A model generated the notes under the pieces. The model was not told the origin of the DNA, did no database searches, and was given only the letters and a program-made list of their open reading frames with translations. DNA of 36,487 nucleotides from a virus, in the IMG/VR virus record IMGVR_UViG_3300046680_000838, positions 1 through 36,487 of that record. One strand, 5' to 3'. A program made the translations under genes and the position numbers. Of this stretch, positions 6,111 to 13,150 are shown piece by piece. Within the stretch, counting starts at the first letter, position 1. Each line of letters begins with the position of its first letter.

Positions 6111-8921
6111 CTACGCCTGGAACATCCAGCACTTGACGGTGGGTGACTTGGTAATCGTGTTGTTATTCCGCGTGGCCTGATACGCACGCACCGCGCTGTC
6201 GACGGCTTTGTTCGATTCCAGGAATTTGCGGCAGCGGGATTCCTTCAGGCGATCGCGCAGCTCGCTGACGTCGGCGAGCTTCTGCCGGTGTTCTGCAGCT
6301 CGCTCGACGAACTCGTTGAGGTTGATGGCGATGACGTTGTCTTTTTTGCTGTGATTGACCACAGGCCCATCGGCATCGAGACCTTGCAGGTAGTCGTAGA
6401 CTTCCCAAAATTCAGCTACGACCGGATGGTCTGCGCTGATTGAGCTCTGGCGCTCGATCGCCATTGCGATGATGCAGCGATGGGTGGCGCTGATCTGGGT
6501 ATCGCTCAGGGGTACAAGCGAGCGAATGCAGTCGACCAGGCCTAGCAGCTGAGCATGGTTTTTAACGATGCGCTCGACGCGGATATAGCCTCTCAGCTGA
6601 TTGCCACATTGTTGGCACGCGGCCTTTTCGTTGGTGGCTGGGTATTCGGTGTCGCAGCTGATGCAGTGAGTGTGCAGCCGACGCAGGCGAGCCTCGTGAG
6701 CTGGAATTTTGTCGGCAAGCGTTGCCATGACGTCGGCTTCACGCTTCACCGCCTGCAGCAGGAAGTGGCTAAGCTGATTACCGTCCAGGGCCGTCAGTCG
6801 GTCAGCCGCGGCTCGGCTTTCTGGCGTCACGTTTGGCCGCACGAAGTGCAGCTTTACAATCCGCGTCATGATGGCTTCGGAAGCAATCACTGGCGCGTTT
6901 TGGCTAATGGCGATCGTCCCTCGGAAGGGTGGCTCGTAGGTTTCGTTGCCGGAGGTTTTAACGCCCTTTGTTGCCAGAGTGCCGCCGCCGAAGTAGTCCT
7001 TCAGTTCGTCCCACTCGAAGTTTTTCGCGTGGGATTTGTCGTCTCCGCTCCGATCGGACTCCAGCAGCACCACTGGCATGCCGGACACTTGCCCCATCAG
7101 CCGGCTACGCCCGGCCTTGGTAGACTTCGATGGGTCAAATCCCTCGTAGCTTGCACGGCCGAGCAATTTCCACAGCAATTTGAGCAGGGTGGTTTTTCCT
7201 GCGCCGGCTTCGCCCGTGGCTTCCAGGAAGGGGAACGACTCATATCTAGAGCGGATCTGCTCGGCAAACAGCGAGCCGAACCAGAAGGTCAGCGCGACAA
7301 CGCCCTGGGCACCGAAACACGTCCACAGCAATTTCGCCCATTCGTTGCTGTATTCCTTCGGATCACGCTGAATTCGCACCGGCACAGCGCGCTGCAGGGT
7401 TTTCAGTCGCAGCTTGCCGAACTCGAAGAATTCCTCGTCATTGACCTCGACCACCTGGCCATCTTTGATGGCCACGTCGCCGTACACGTAGCAGCCGTAT
7501 TCCTTGCTGTACCCGACGAAGTCGATCGTCTGAACCGTTTTGATCGCGAACAGCTGGTCCTTCATGATTTTGTCCAGCTGCTGGCCACTGCCGGTGAAAA
7601 CCGCTCCGGCGGCCATGCCGAGCAGACGTTTCTTGAATTCGCTCGCAGCGGCTACCTGACCACCGGTGAAGGTGTTTTTTACCGAACCGCCGTCGTGCGG
7701 AAAATCAACACGGAAGAAATACCAGGACTCGTCAGTGATCTCATTGCGCTGGAAGTACAGTGCCTGGGGGTAGCAGTTCGCGATCTCGACCACACAGCCC
7801 GACATGCGCAGTGCTTTCTCACGCATGGCTTTGCTGTTCAGCTGCTGCTCTTCGTGGTTTTCGCTCGTTTCCAGGGCCTGCATGGCGTTGTTGAATTTGC
7901 TGATGTCCAGCTTCCACCAATAAAGGCGCGACTCAAACCCGAAGTGGAATTCCTCGCGCTCGCGCCAGTTGTACATCAGCAGCGCTTTTTCTGACGCGCT
8001 CTCGGCGATAAGTAGGGCACCGTGGTGGCGGGCTTCGTCGAGGTCCTTTTCGGTGCGCTGGCGGCGATCGGCTTCATCACTGATAAAGGCCCAACGCTGA
8101 TGCAGGTCGTTCCAGTCCACTTTTCGCACATCGCGTTGTGGAATCTGAGCGGCAGTGCATTCAAAGCCCAAAGCCCGGGCCATCGCGACCCATTTGCGCG
8201 TGTACCGGTGCGCGCCAGGCTCGTTGTCCAGTGCCCACACCAGTCTCGGCAAATTACCTGCTCGATCAGCGGCAAGTGCTTTCAGTGAGGCCTCAGGAAA
8301 GGCATTCGACGACATCGCGGCAACAGCATCGATCGCGTTGTGCTCGAGAGCGATCGCATCAAAAATGCCTTCGACGATCCACAGCTCTTCGGTCTGGGAA
8401 AGATCGATGTTAGGCGAACACCACCAGTAGCCTTTGTACGACTCTCCGGGTTTGAAACGGGCTTTCTTTTTCCCGAAGCGCTGAGGCTGGTCGATCAATC
8501 GCTCCCAATACCCACCGTGCTCGAGCGGAAATCGGACTGTGGCCGAACCGATATTCAGGACGCGATCGAAATAGTTTTCCTGGGTGAACAGTCCTGCGAC
8601 CAGCTCGATCTTGAATCCGCGAGCAAATTCCATATAGGCGCGGGCGCTTGCGGTCGGTTGATCATCTGTCGCCGGCGCACGTTTGCTCCAGTCGTCGAAC
8701 AGATCGGCATACAGCTCTTTGACATGCCATTGCTGACCGCATTTGCTCTCGCGACCGCACTTGATGAACCACGGGTTTTCGAAGCTGGAATACAGTTCCT
8801 TCTTGTTGCAGGCAGGGCAGGTGCCACCGCGCATAAAGTCGGTGCCCGCGCGGTGCCGCAAGCCGTAGTCGAATTCGAGTCGGGTCAGTATGTCGCCCCG
8901 GATTTGCTTTTCCATCTTCAC
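6111..8921 (-). CDS. Bifunctional TOPRIM primase / helicase replication protein
   Basis: 936-residue replication protein expected to prime and unwind DNA at the phage origin. Domains in order: N-terminal zinc finger with cysteines near 35, 38, 56 and 61 (CPAC...KCGRESKCG); TOPRIM domain about 178-275 with VEG at 183-185 and ALDNE at 230-234; a middle linker domain; a helicase-like ATPase with Walker A GEAGAGKTT at about 570-578 and Walker B-like VVLLESD at 617-623. A second zinc ribbon has cysteines at 753, 756, 769 and 772, then a C-terminal domain follows. The GTG start overlaps the upstream stop by four bases (GTGA). It takes the place of the P2 rolling-circle gene A, so replication mode probably differs from P2. 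Confidence 0.9.
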   Translation of the reverse strand: MKMEKQIRGDILTRLEFDYGLRHRAGTDFMRGGTCPACNKKELYSSFENPWFIKCGRESKCGQQWHVKELYADLFDDWSKRAPATDDQPTASARAYMEFARGFKIELVAGLFTQENYFDRVLNIGSATVRFPLEHGGYWERLIDQPQRFGKKKARFKPGESYKGYWWCSPNIDLSQTEELWIVEGIFDAIALEHNAIDAVAAMSSNAFPEASLKALAADRAGNLPRLVWALDNEPGAHRYTRKWVAMARALGFECTAAQIPQRDVRKVDWNDLHQRWAFISDEADRRQRTEKDLDEARHHGALLIAESASEKALLMYNWREREEFHFGFESRLYWWKLDISKFNNAMQALETSENHEEQQLNSKAMREKALRMSGCVVEIANCYPQALYFQRNEITDESWYFFRVDFPHDGGSVKNTFTGGQVAAASEFKKRLLGMAAGAVFTGSGQQLDKIMKDQLFAIKTVQTIDFVGYSKEYGCYVYGDVAIKDGQVVEVNDEEFFEFGKLRLKTLQRAVPVRIQRDPKEYSNEWAKLLWTCFGAQGVVALTFWFGSLFAEQIRSRYESFPFLEATGEAGAGKTTLLKLLWKLLGRASYEGFDPSKSTKAGRSRLMGQVSGMPVVLLESDRSGDDKSHAKNFEWDELKDYFGGGTLATKGVKTSGNETYEPPFRGTIAISQNAPVIASEAIMTRIVKLHFVRPNVTPESRAAADRLTALDGNQLSHFLLQAVKREADVMATLADKIPAHEARLRRLHTHCISCDTEYPATNEKAACQQCGNQLRGYIRVERIVKNHAQLLGLVDCIRSLVPLSDTQISATHRCIIAMAIERQSSISADHPVVAEFWEVYDYLQGLDADGPVVNHSKKDNVIAINLNEFVERAAEHRQKLADVSELRDRLKESRCRKFLESNKAVDSAVRAYQATRNNNTITKSPTVKCWMFQA

Positions 8922-9151
8922 GCCTGCTTTCTGATGGCGACCTGGAGGGCGCCGAGAGTTGTCTTTTGAGCCGCCAGAGCGGGGTAGGCGGAGAGAATCG
9001 CGCCGGTGCGCAAACCATCAGGAACCCGACGAAATTCGTCCGAGTACCAATGCTCCTGAATGCCTATTCGCAGGCGCTCACGGAGCTCCTGTTGCAACGC
9101 TTCTGCGAGGCTTTCGCTCAGGTTCATCCGGATGGAAAGTGCTGTACTCAT
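8918..9151 (-). CDS. Hypothetical early protein (77 aa)
   Basis: Not recognised. Residues 1-35 form an amphipathic helix (NLSESLAEALQQELRERLRIGIQ). The stop overlaps the primase GTG start, so the two are translationally coupled. AGGGAAA precedes the ATG. A small replication accessory role is possible from position only. Confidence 0.65.
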   Translation of the reverse strand: MSTALSIRMNLSESLAEALQQELRERLRIGIQEHWYSDEFRRVPDGLRTGAILSAYPALAAQKTTLGALQVAIRKQA

Positions 9152-9219
9152 GGCTATTTCCCTGTTTTTGGGCGCAGTTCACCCAAACCCACACGCAAGC
9201 GGTGGAGCAGTTCGGTCAG

Positions 9220-9591
9220 TTAAAAGGGGGCTTTTGGTCGGGGCCCCGAGGCGTCGACCAGGTGTTGAAAGATCAGTGTGACGGGTATGGCAAAGGTCTT
9301 GCCGCGGGCTGGGTCAGTGAGAACCGCAACCGATTCACTGCTGCTGTTCAGGTCGAGGCGTCGCTGGCCAGCGTCCGAGCGTAAGTCGCCGTATGCCAAT
9401 CCCGTCAGGTTTTCGGCAAGATAGGCAGGCACTTTCAAGGTGACTTCGAGATAGGAAGCCGTGCGGATGAACAGCTGTTGATCATTGCCCAGGTGCTCTG
9501 CCTGATGGCGCTGCATGTAGCAGAGCGCGGCGACCTGCATAGCGGCGCGGTATTCGCGCTCGGGTTTTTGCTCGCTGATCGTGGTGTTCAT
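9220..9591 (-). CDS. Hypothetical early protein (123 aa)
   Basis: Not recognised. Starts MNTTISEQKPEREYRAAMQVAALCYMQRHQAEHL, helical first half, then a strand-rich second half (SVAVLTDPARGKTFAIPVTLIF). I chose ATG 9591 because it overlaps the upstream Ogr stop as TGATG; a longer frame to 9684 would overlap Ogr for 90 bases. No membrane segment. Part of the early operon between ogr and the primase pair. Confidence 0.65.
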   Translation of the reverse strand: MNTTISEQKPEREYRAAMQVAALCYMQRHQAEHLGNDQQLFIRTASYLEVTLKVPAYLAENLTGLAYGDLRSDAGQRRLDLNSSSESVAVLTDPARGKTFAIPVTLIFQHLVDASGPRPKAPF

Positions 9592-9872
9592 CAGGCCGTC
9601 TCCAGTCCAAGTAGGTCCATCTGATTCTCTCCTTCCTTTTTCATCGCTTGCCGGCGAATCGCAACAGGTGCCACTGGCAAACAAACGGACGGATTTGGCA
9701 TGCCCGAAGGGCTCATTTCATGAGTCATTTCGAACTGAGCCCGAACAGACCAACCGCAGGCCTCGTTGATGCATTGCAGATAGGCAATGCGCAAAAAGAT
9801 GTGCGTGCCTTCACTAGTTCGGATACGCATGCGCTCCCGGCAGTGCGGGCATACCAGTTTGTAAGTGCTCAC
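9591..9872 (-). CDS. ogr: Ogr/Delta-like zinc-finger late-transcription activator
   Basis: 93-residue protein with the P2 Ogr pattern: CPHC at residues 8-11 and CINEAC about 22 residues later, in MSTYKLVCPHCRERMRIRTS. The C-x2-C-x(22)-C-x4-C arrangement binds one zinc. Ogr-family proteins activate the late promoters by binding dyads upstream and contacting RNA polymerase alpha. In P2 ogr follows gene D; here it is inside the early operon between the CII-like and replication genes, so late activation would be tied to early transcription. Start is GTG with GGGGAG 5-6 bases upstream. Candidate targets are the dyads near 18275, 23222 and 29599. Confidence 0.85.
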   Translation of the reverse strand: MSTYKLVCPHCRERMRIRTSEGTHIFLRIAYLQCINEACGWSVRAQFEMTHEMSPSGMPNPSVCLPVAPVAIRRQAMKKEGENQMDLLGLETA

Positions 9873-9936
9873 TTTTTCTCCCCGCCGCTATTCGCGGCTT
9901 TCGGCTGACGCCGAGAAATGGCGACGCTTCCAGCGT

Positions 9937-10422
9937 CTACTTCGATTCCTGGTTGCCCGGGGTTTCCCGGTGCAGAACGATCACTGCAGTGATCTCTTCA
10001 TGTCTGGCTGCTACGTGCGCTCGGTGCGCCGCGAGAATGGCCTGCACCTCGTCGTCGTCGATAACGCCGTCTTGCAGTGCTTTGGAAATGATGGCGTCGA
10101 CGAGCCCACGTTTTACTGCGGTGTTGATCGAACGGGCATACAGGTCGAGGTTGTCGAGTTGTCCAGCCTCAGCGACCGGGACAAAAACGCCGCCGTACAG
10201 ATTGCAAACGAAGTCAGGGAGGTGAGTGGTCCCGGTTTGCGACTCTAGTAAGCAGATTTGTTCATCTGTAAGCGGGCGGCTGCCAGCGTTTTCATAGGCG
10301 TGGTTGTCGAATTTTTTCACCGACATACCTAAGCGTGGTGCTGCGCAATCACGACCACCTGGATATGAGCAAATGACTGCGCTTACAACCTGCCTCCGGG
10401 TTTCTAGAACGGTGCGTTTCAT
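9937..10422 (-). CDS. CII-like / YmfL-type phage regulatory protein
   Basis: Starts MKRTVLETRRQVVSAVICSYPGGRDCAAPRLGMSVKKFDNHAYEN, matching the opening of phage regulatory CII/YmfL proteins: an N-terminal helix-turn-helix with the conserved CAAPRLGM recognition region, followed by a helical C-terminal half that may oligomerise. It probably sets the lysis-lysogeny balance or stimulates repressor or early transcription. The frame is open upstream to an ATG at 10452 that overlaps the cro stop (TAATG), giving 10 more residues; I prefer 10422 because family members begin MK(R/K). Second gene of the early operon. Confidence 0.8.
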   Translation of the reverse strand: MKRTVLETRRQVVSAVICSYPGGRDCAAPRLGMSVKKFDNHAYENAGSRPLTDEQICLLESQTGTTHLPDFVCNLYGGVFVPVAEAGQLDNLDLYARSINTAVKRGLVDAIISKALQDGVIDDDEVQAILAAHRAHVAARHEEITAVIVLHRETPGNQESK

Positions 10423-10451
10423 CTTCTGGTTTCTCGCTGAGCCAACTGCCA

Positions 10452-10661
10452 TTAATTTGAGATCACGCCGTCTTTGATTCTCAGAAGCACAGCTGCTCGT
10501 CGGGCTTCGCCTCGTACCCCCTTCTTGCGGCCGTTTAACAAATCGCTGACCAAATTTTTGTTCAAGTCGTGTTTACGGCAGAACTCCGCAATAGTTATCC
10601 CGTTGCGGTCAAGTTCTGCGCGGGCTTGCTCGGCTGTAAGGAGGACGGGCATAGTGTTCAT
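10452..10661 (-). CDS. Cro-like DNA-binding protein (BcepMu gp16-type)
   Basis: 69 residues. MPVLLTAEQARAELDRNGITIAEFCRKHDLNKNLVSDLLNGRKKGVRGEARRAAVLL matches the small phage DNA-binding proteins of the BcepMu gp16 type, with a helix-turn-helix at about 24-44. As the first leftward early gene, divergent from cI, it takes the Cro/Ner position and probably represses the repressor promoter. Its start codon lies inside the phased GTGTTCA repeats at 10654-10683. Confidence 0.8.
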   Translation of the reverse strand: MNTMPVLLTAEQARAELDRNGITIAEFCRKHDLNKNLVSDLLNGRKKGVRGEARRAAVLLRIKDGVISN

Positions 10662-10683
10662 GTGTGTTCAATCGTGTTGTGTG
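10654..10683. repeat. Three phased GTGTT repeats across the cro start
   Basis: GTGTTCATGT, GTGTTCAATC and GTGTTGTGTG lie end to end with a 10-base period, one helical turn. The last 17 bases of the first two-unit block recur exactly upstream of int (1970-1986). A related pair lies at 32698-32717. Candidate site for an early regulator such as the Cro-like, AlpA-like or CII-like protein. Confidence 0.5.
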
Positions 10684-10690
10684 TGCCATC

Positions 10691-10739
10691 ATTATGCCCA
10701 AAACTTTGTGTGTGTAAAGCTGCGCATGCCAAAAATTTG
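10691..10739 (-). promoter_or_regulatory. Early promoter with CAAANNTTTG operators
   Basis: On the minus strand TTTACA (10718-10713) and CATAAT (10696-10691) are separated by 16 bases, a good sigma-70 promoter driving cro and the early operon. The spacer contains the palindrome CAAAACTTTG (10699-10708). A second, CAAAAATTTG (10730-10739), lies 31 bases to the right, about three helical turns, ahead of the cI start. These are the likely binding sites of the CI repressor; occupation of the first would block the promoter directly. Confidence 0.65.
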
Positions 10740-10755
10740 TGTGTCTGGAGATTCC

Positions 10756-11112
10756 TTGGAAAAAACTTTGGGCGAGCGGCTCCGGGAAGAGCGCGACCGG
10801 CTTGGCATAAATCAGAACGAGTTCGCTGATATAGGCGGTGTGAAACGCAACTCCCAAGGCAATTACGAGAATGATCGACAAAGGCCGGACACGGCTTATC
10901 TGTTGGCGATCTCGAAAATCGGCGTGGACGTTATGTATGTGCTTTTCGGTCGCAGGGATACGACGGTGGGAACGCAGACCGCTATAGAAAACGAGGTGCT
11001 GAACTGCTTTCGTTCGTTGAGTCCTGGTGATCAGATTGTGGTTCACCGGGTTGCAACCGGCCTCGCTGAAATGGCAGCGAAAGAGTCGCAGGGCACGCTG
11101 CCGCTGGAGTGA
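10756..11112 (+). CDS. CI-like prophage repressor
   Basis: HTH_3-type repressor: EKTLGERLREERDRLGINQNEFADIGGVKRNSQGNYENDRQRPDTAYL carries the helix-turn-helix at about residues 16-40, then a short oligomerisation region (VDVMYVLFG...). It lacks the C-terminal LexA-like autocleavage domain, so induction is unlikely to depend on RecA cleavage of this protein, as in P2 C. I prefer the TTG start at 10756, with GGAG five bases before it, over ATG 10726 which has no ribosome site and would place an operator inside the gene. Divergent to the cro-like gene. Confidence 0.85.
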   Translation: MEKTLGERLREERDRLGINQNEFADIGGVKRNSQGNYENDRQRPDTAYLLAISKIGVDVMYVLFGRRDTTVGTQTAIENEVLNCFRSLSPGDQIVVHRVATGLAEMAAKESQGTLPLE

Positions 11113-11216
11113 AACTGCATTGCCGCTTCCAGCACAACCATACGAAAGAGTGCTCACCTGGTACTTCAGAAAATCTCGATTTCGCCGATGCTCTGCGGCT
11201 TTAAGGAGTATTGAGC

Positions 11217-11390
11217 ATGTTGGATCGAGGCGTTTTGGAGCAACTTGAACAGGACGTTCGGGACAGGGAGTGTTCCGCACCTCAGCTGACGCAGCTGGAG
11301 TGCATTTTGCTTGGCATGTACCGAAAGATGTCGGAGGCGGACAAGAACCACCTACGACGCTTGGCGGAAATGATGGCCGATACGGAGTAG
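11217..11390 (+). CDS. Small hypothetical protein after cI (57 aa)
   Basis: Reads MLDRGVLEQLEQDVRDRECSAPQLTQLECILLGMYRKMSEADKNHLRRLAEMMADTE: acidic, helical, no membrane segment. AAGGAG is 9 bases before the ATG. It follows cI by about 100 bases on the same strand, so it would be expressed in the lysogen. The end (YRKMSEADKNHLRRLAEMMA) resembles the C-terminal helix of phage repressors, so it could be an accessory to CI; that is a guess. Confidence 0.6.
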   Translation: MLDRGVLEQLEQDVRDRECSAPQLTQLECILLGMYRKMSEADKNHLRRLAEMMADTE

Positions 11391-11410
11391 CTCCCGGCCA
11401 ATGTTCCGCG

Positions 11411-11431
11411 CCCCGGCTGATCACGCCGGGG
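11411..11431. terminator. Hairpin between convergent cI operon and gene D
   Basis: CCCCGGC, loop TGATCAC, GCCGGGG: seven perfect G/C pairs at the meeting point of the rightward lysogenic and leftward late transcripts. The stop codon of gene D lies in the loop. There is no T tract on either side, so it may act weakly or only as an RNA barrier. Confidence 0.45.
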
Positions 11432-12707
11432 TTCCTGTGGCGGCTGCACCATTTTTCGCCTTCAGCCGTTTGTACTCTCTGTCCACCGCGCGTTTTGCCG
11501 AAGTCTTGCTCTCGAACAGGTGCGTCAGCCGTTTGGGCTTGCTCTGGTCACCCTCGGTGAGTTTTTGTTGTTTTCCACTCTTGTCCCGGTACCACGCGAC
11601 GATACCCGTGTAGTCCTTGGCATCGTCAGCCAGCTCGGCTACCTCATCGCCATCAGGCAACTTCGATTCAAGTTCAAGGCTCGTGGTGAATGAGTCCGAC
11701 GTGAAGCTGTGTTTGATGTTGCCCCCCAGCCAGATAATGTCCGCGATTTCCTGCTTGATGCCTGTCAGGGAGTAGGTGAGCTCCGGTGTTAGATCCGGAC
11801 GACCACGCGCCAGCGAGTAGCTGAGAGTTGCCGTTCCCCGCTGCAGCTTGTTCCACTCAGCCCGGGCAGCGACCAGTGCGGTTTTCTGATCGGTATAGGA
11901 ATGCCGCAGGTCCTTAATGTTGTCGCCGCCGCCGGAAATTGCCTCTTTTTTTTCGGCGCTGTTGACGTCGTAATAGAACGCTCGCACGCCCGTGTAACTG
12001 TCCCGGTCCGCTTGTAGGAAACGGTGCTGGTCGCCGTCCCGGCGGGTCAGGGTGATGTGCGGCAGGTTCAATCCGCTGGCGCTGGTTGCATTGCCGATTG
12101 GCATGAACAGCAGCTTGCCGGCTTTCACTGTGGCGATAGCATCGTGCTCTTGTCCCAGGCGGGAGAGCAGGTTCGCGTCTGATTCATTGGCCTGGTCAAG
12201 ATGCACCAATTTGATCGCACTGAGAGCGGCGCTTACCAGCGGGCCAAGGCCGTATGCGCCCGCAATGGCTTGTACGACTGACTCAATTGTTTCGTCATGC
12301 CAGCTTCGTTCCCGTTTGACCTTCAACCCAGCACTCAGGTCCACGCTGCGCGCTCGGATGTTCAGCTGGTCCGGCGCGCCGCTGTGTTCGGTCTCGTCGA
12401 CCGTATACGAACCTTTATCGACCAAGCCAGTATCGCTCCAGCCAAGCCACAAGCGCAGGGTTGCGCCTTTCGGCGGAATAACCAGACGCCCGTCATGATC
12501 CGAGAGCGTGACATCGAGCTGGTCTGCCGTGAGTCCGCGGTTGTCGGTCAGTTCGATGCTCATCAGGCGCTGCTCGATCGCCGCTGTGATGTCGCGTCCG
12601 TCGACCTCGATCCGGCAAATTGGGCGCGGGTAGGCGTTCGCTTCTCGCATGGCGGCCTGCGCATCATTCAGATAGCTATCGATCTGACTCAGTGCCTGGT
12701 CAATCAC
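11421..12707 (-). CDS. D: P2 GpD-like tail/baseplate hub protein
   Basis: 428 residues, related to the P2 late protein D (phage late control/VgrG-like hub family). It begins MIDQALSQIDSYLNDAQAAMREANAYPRPICRIEVDGRDITAAIEQRLMSIELTDNRG, typical of the family, and ends with a charged region holding TRAVDREYKRLK-like sequence. It should form the hub at the tail tip that holds the membrane-piercing spike. It is the last gene of the leftward tail operon and its ATG overlaps the U stop by four bases (ATGA). Confidence 0.9.
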   Translation of the reverse strand: MIDQALSQIDSYLNDAQAAMREANAYPRPICRIEVDGRDITAAIEQRLMSIELTDNRGLTADQLDVTLSDHDGRLVIPPKGATLRLWLGWSDTGLVDKGSYTVDETEHSGAPDQLNIRARSVDLSAGLKVKRERSWHDETIESVVQAIAGAYGLGPLVSAALSAIKLVHLDQANESDANLLSRLGQEHDAIATVKAGKLLFMPIGNATSASGLNLPHITLTRRDGDQHRFLQADRDSYTGVRAFYYDVNSAEKKEAISGGGDNIKDLRHSYTDQKTALVAARAEWNKLQRGTATLSYSLARGRPDLTPELTYSLTGIKQEIADIIWLGGNIKHSFTSDSFTTSLELESKLPDGDEVAELADDAKDYTGIVAWYRDKSGKQQKLTEGDQSKPKRLTHLFESKTSAKRAVDREYKRLKAKNGAAATGTPA

Positions 12708-13144
12708 AGGATCTTCCTTAGAATGTTGCCGGCTGTACTGACGGCGGCGCCGAGCAGGTCAACGCGCCCATCATCGATCCGCTTGAGCGCAATGGTGAAT
12801 TCAATTCGCCGTGCTGCACCATCCTGGAAGAACAGGGTCTTGGTCTCGCTGATGTTCTCGATCACCCAGATGCCCAAGATCCTGCCGGTGCCTTCAATCA
12901 ACGGCCAGGCCTTGCCGGTATCCGCCATGGCGCGAAGGGTGTCGAGGCTGAGCGTGGTTCCGGCGAGTGCCGGCAGAAGAATTCCAGGCATGCTGATTGA
13001 GTCCTCCCCACGCCCCAGGAACTGGCGTGCTGGGTTGGTACCAATGCGGGAGGTCGAGCCGTGACGCCATTCTGTCTGCCGCTGCAGTTCCTGATACGCC
13101 AGCGTCTCGAGGCTGAAAATGAACATGCCCAGTGACATCATCAT
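12704..13144 (-). CDS. U: P2 GpU-like tail terminator protein
   Basis: 146 residues, close in length to P2 U. The text MMMSLGMFIFSLETLAYQELQRQTEWRHGSTSRIG and PALAGTTLSLDTLRAMADTGKAWPLIEGTGRILGIWVIENI is characteristic of the U family. It caps the end of the tail tube to fix tail length. AGGAG lies 9 bases ahead of the first ATG of an ATGATGATG run. Placed between T and D as in P2. Confidence 0.92.
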   Translation of the reverse strand: MMMSLGMFIFSLETLAYQELQRQTEWRHGSTSRIGTNPARQFLGRGEDSISMPGILLPALAGTTLSLDTLRAMADTGKAWPLIEGTGRILGIWVIENISETKTLFFQDGAARRIEFTIALKRIDDGRVDLLGAAVSTAGNILRKIL

Positions 13145-13150
13145 GTCCGT

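Noticed and set aside
6555-7994. 479-residue open frame on the plus strand
   Set aside because: It is antisense to the primase-helicase, whose domains and motifs are clear. The frame has no ribosome site or recognisable protein features and results from the GC-rich codon bias.
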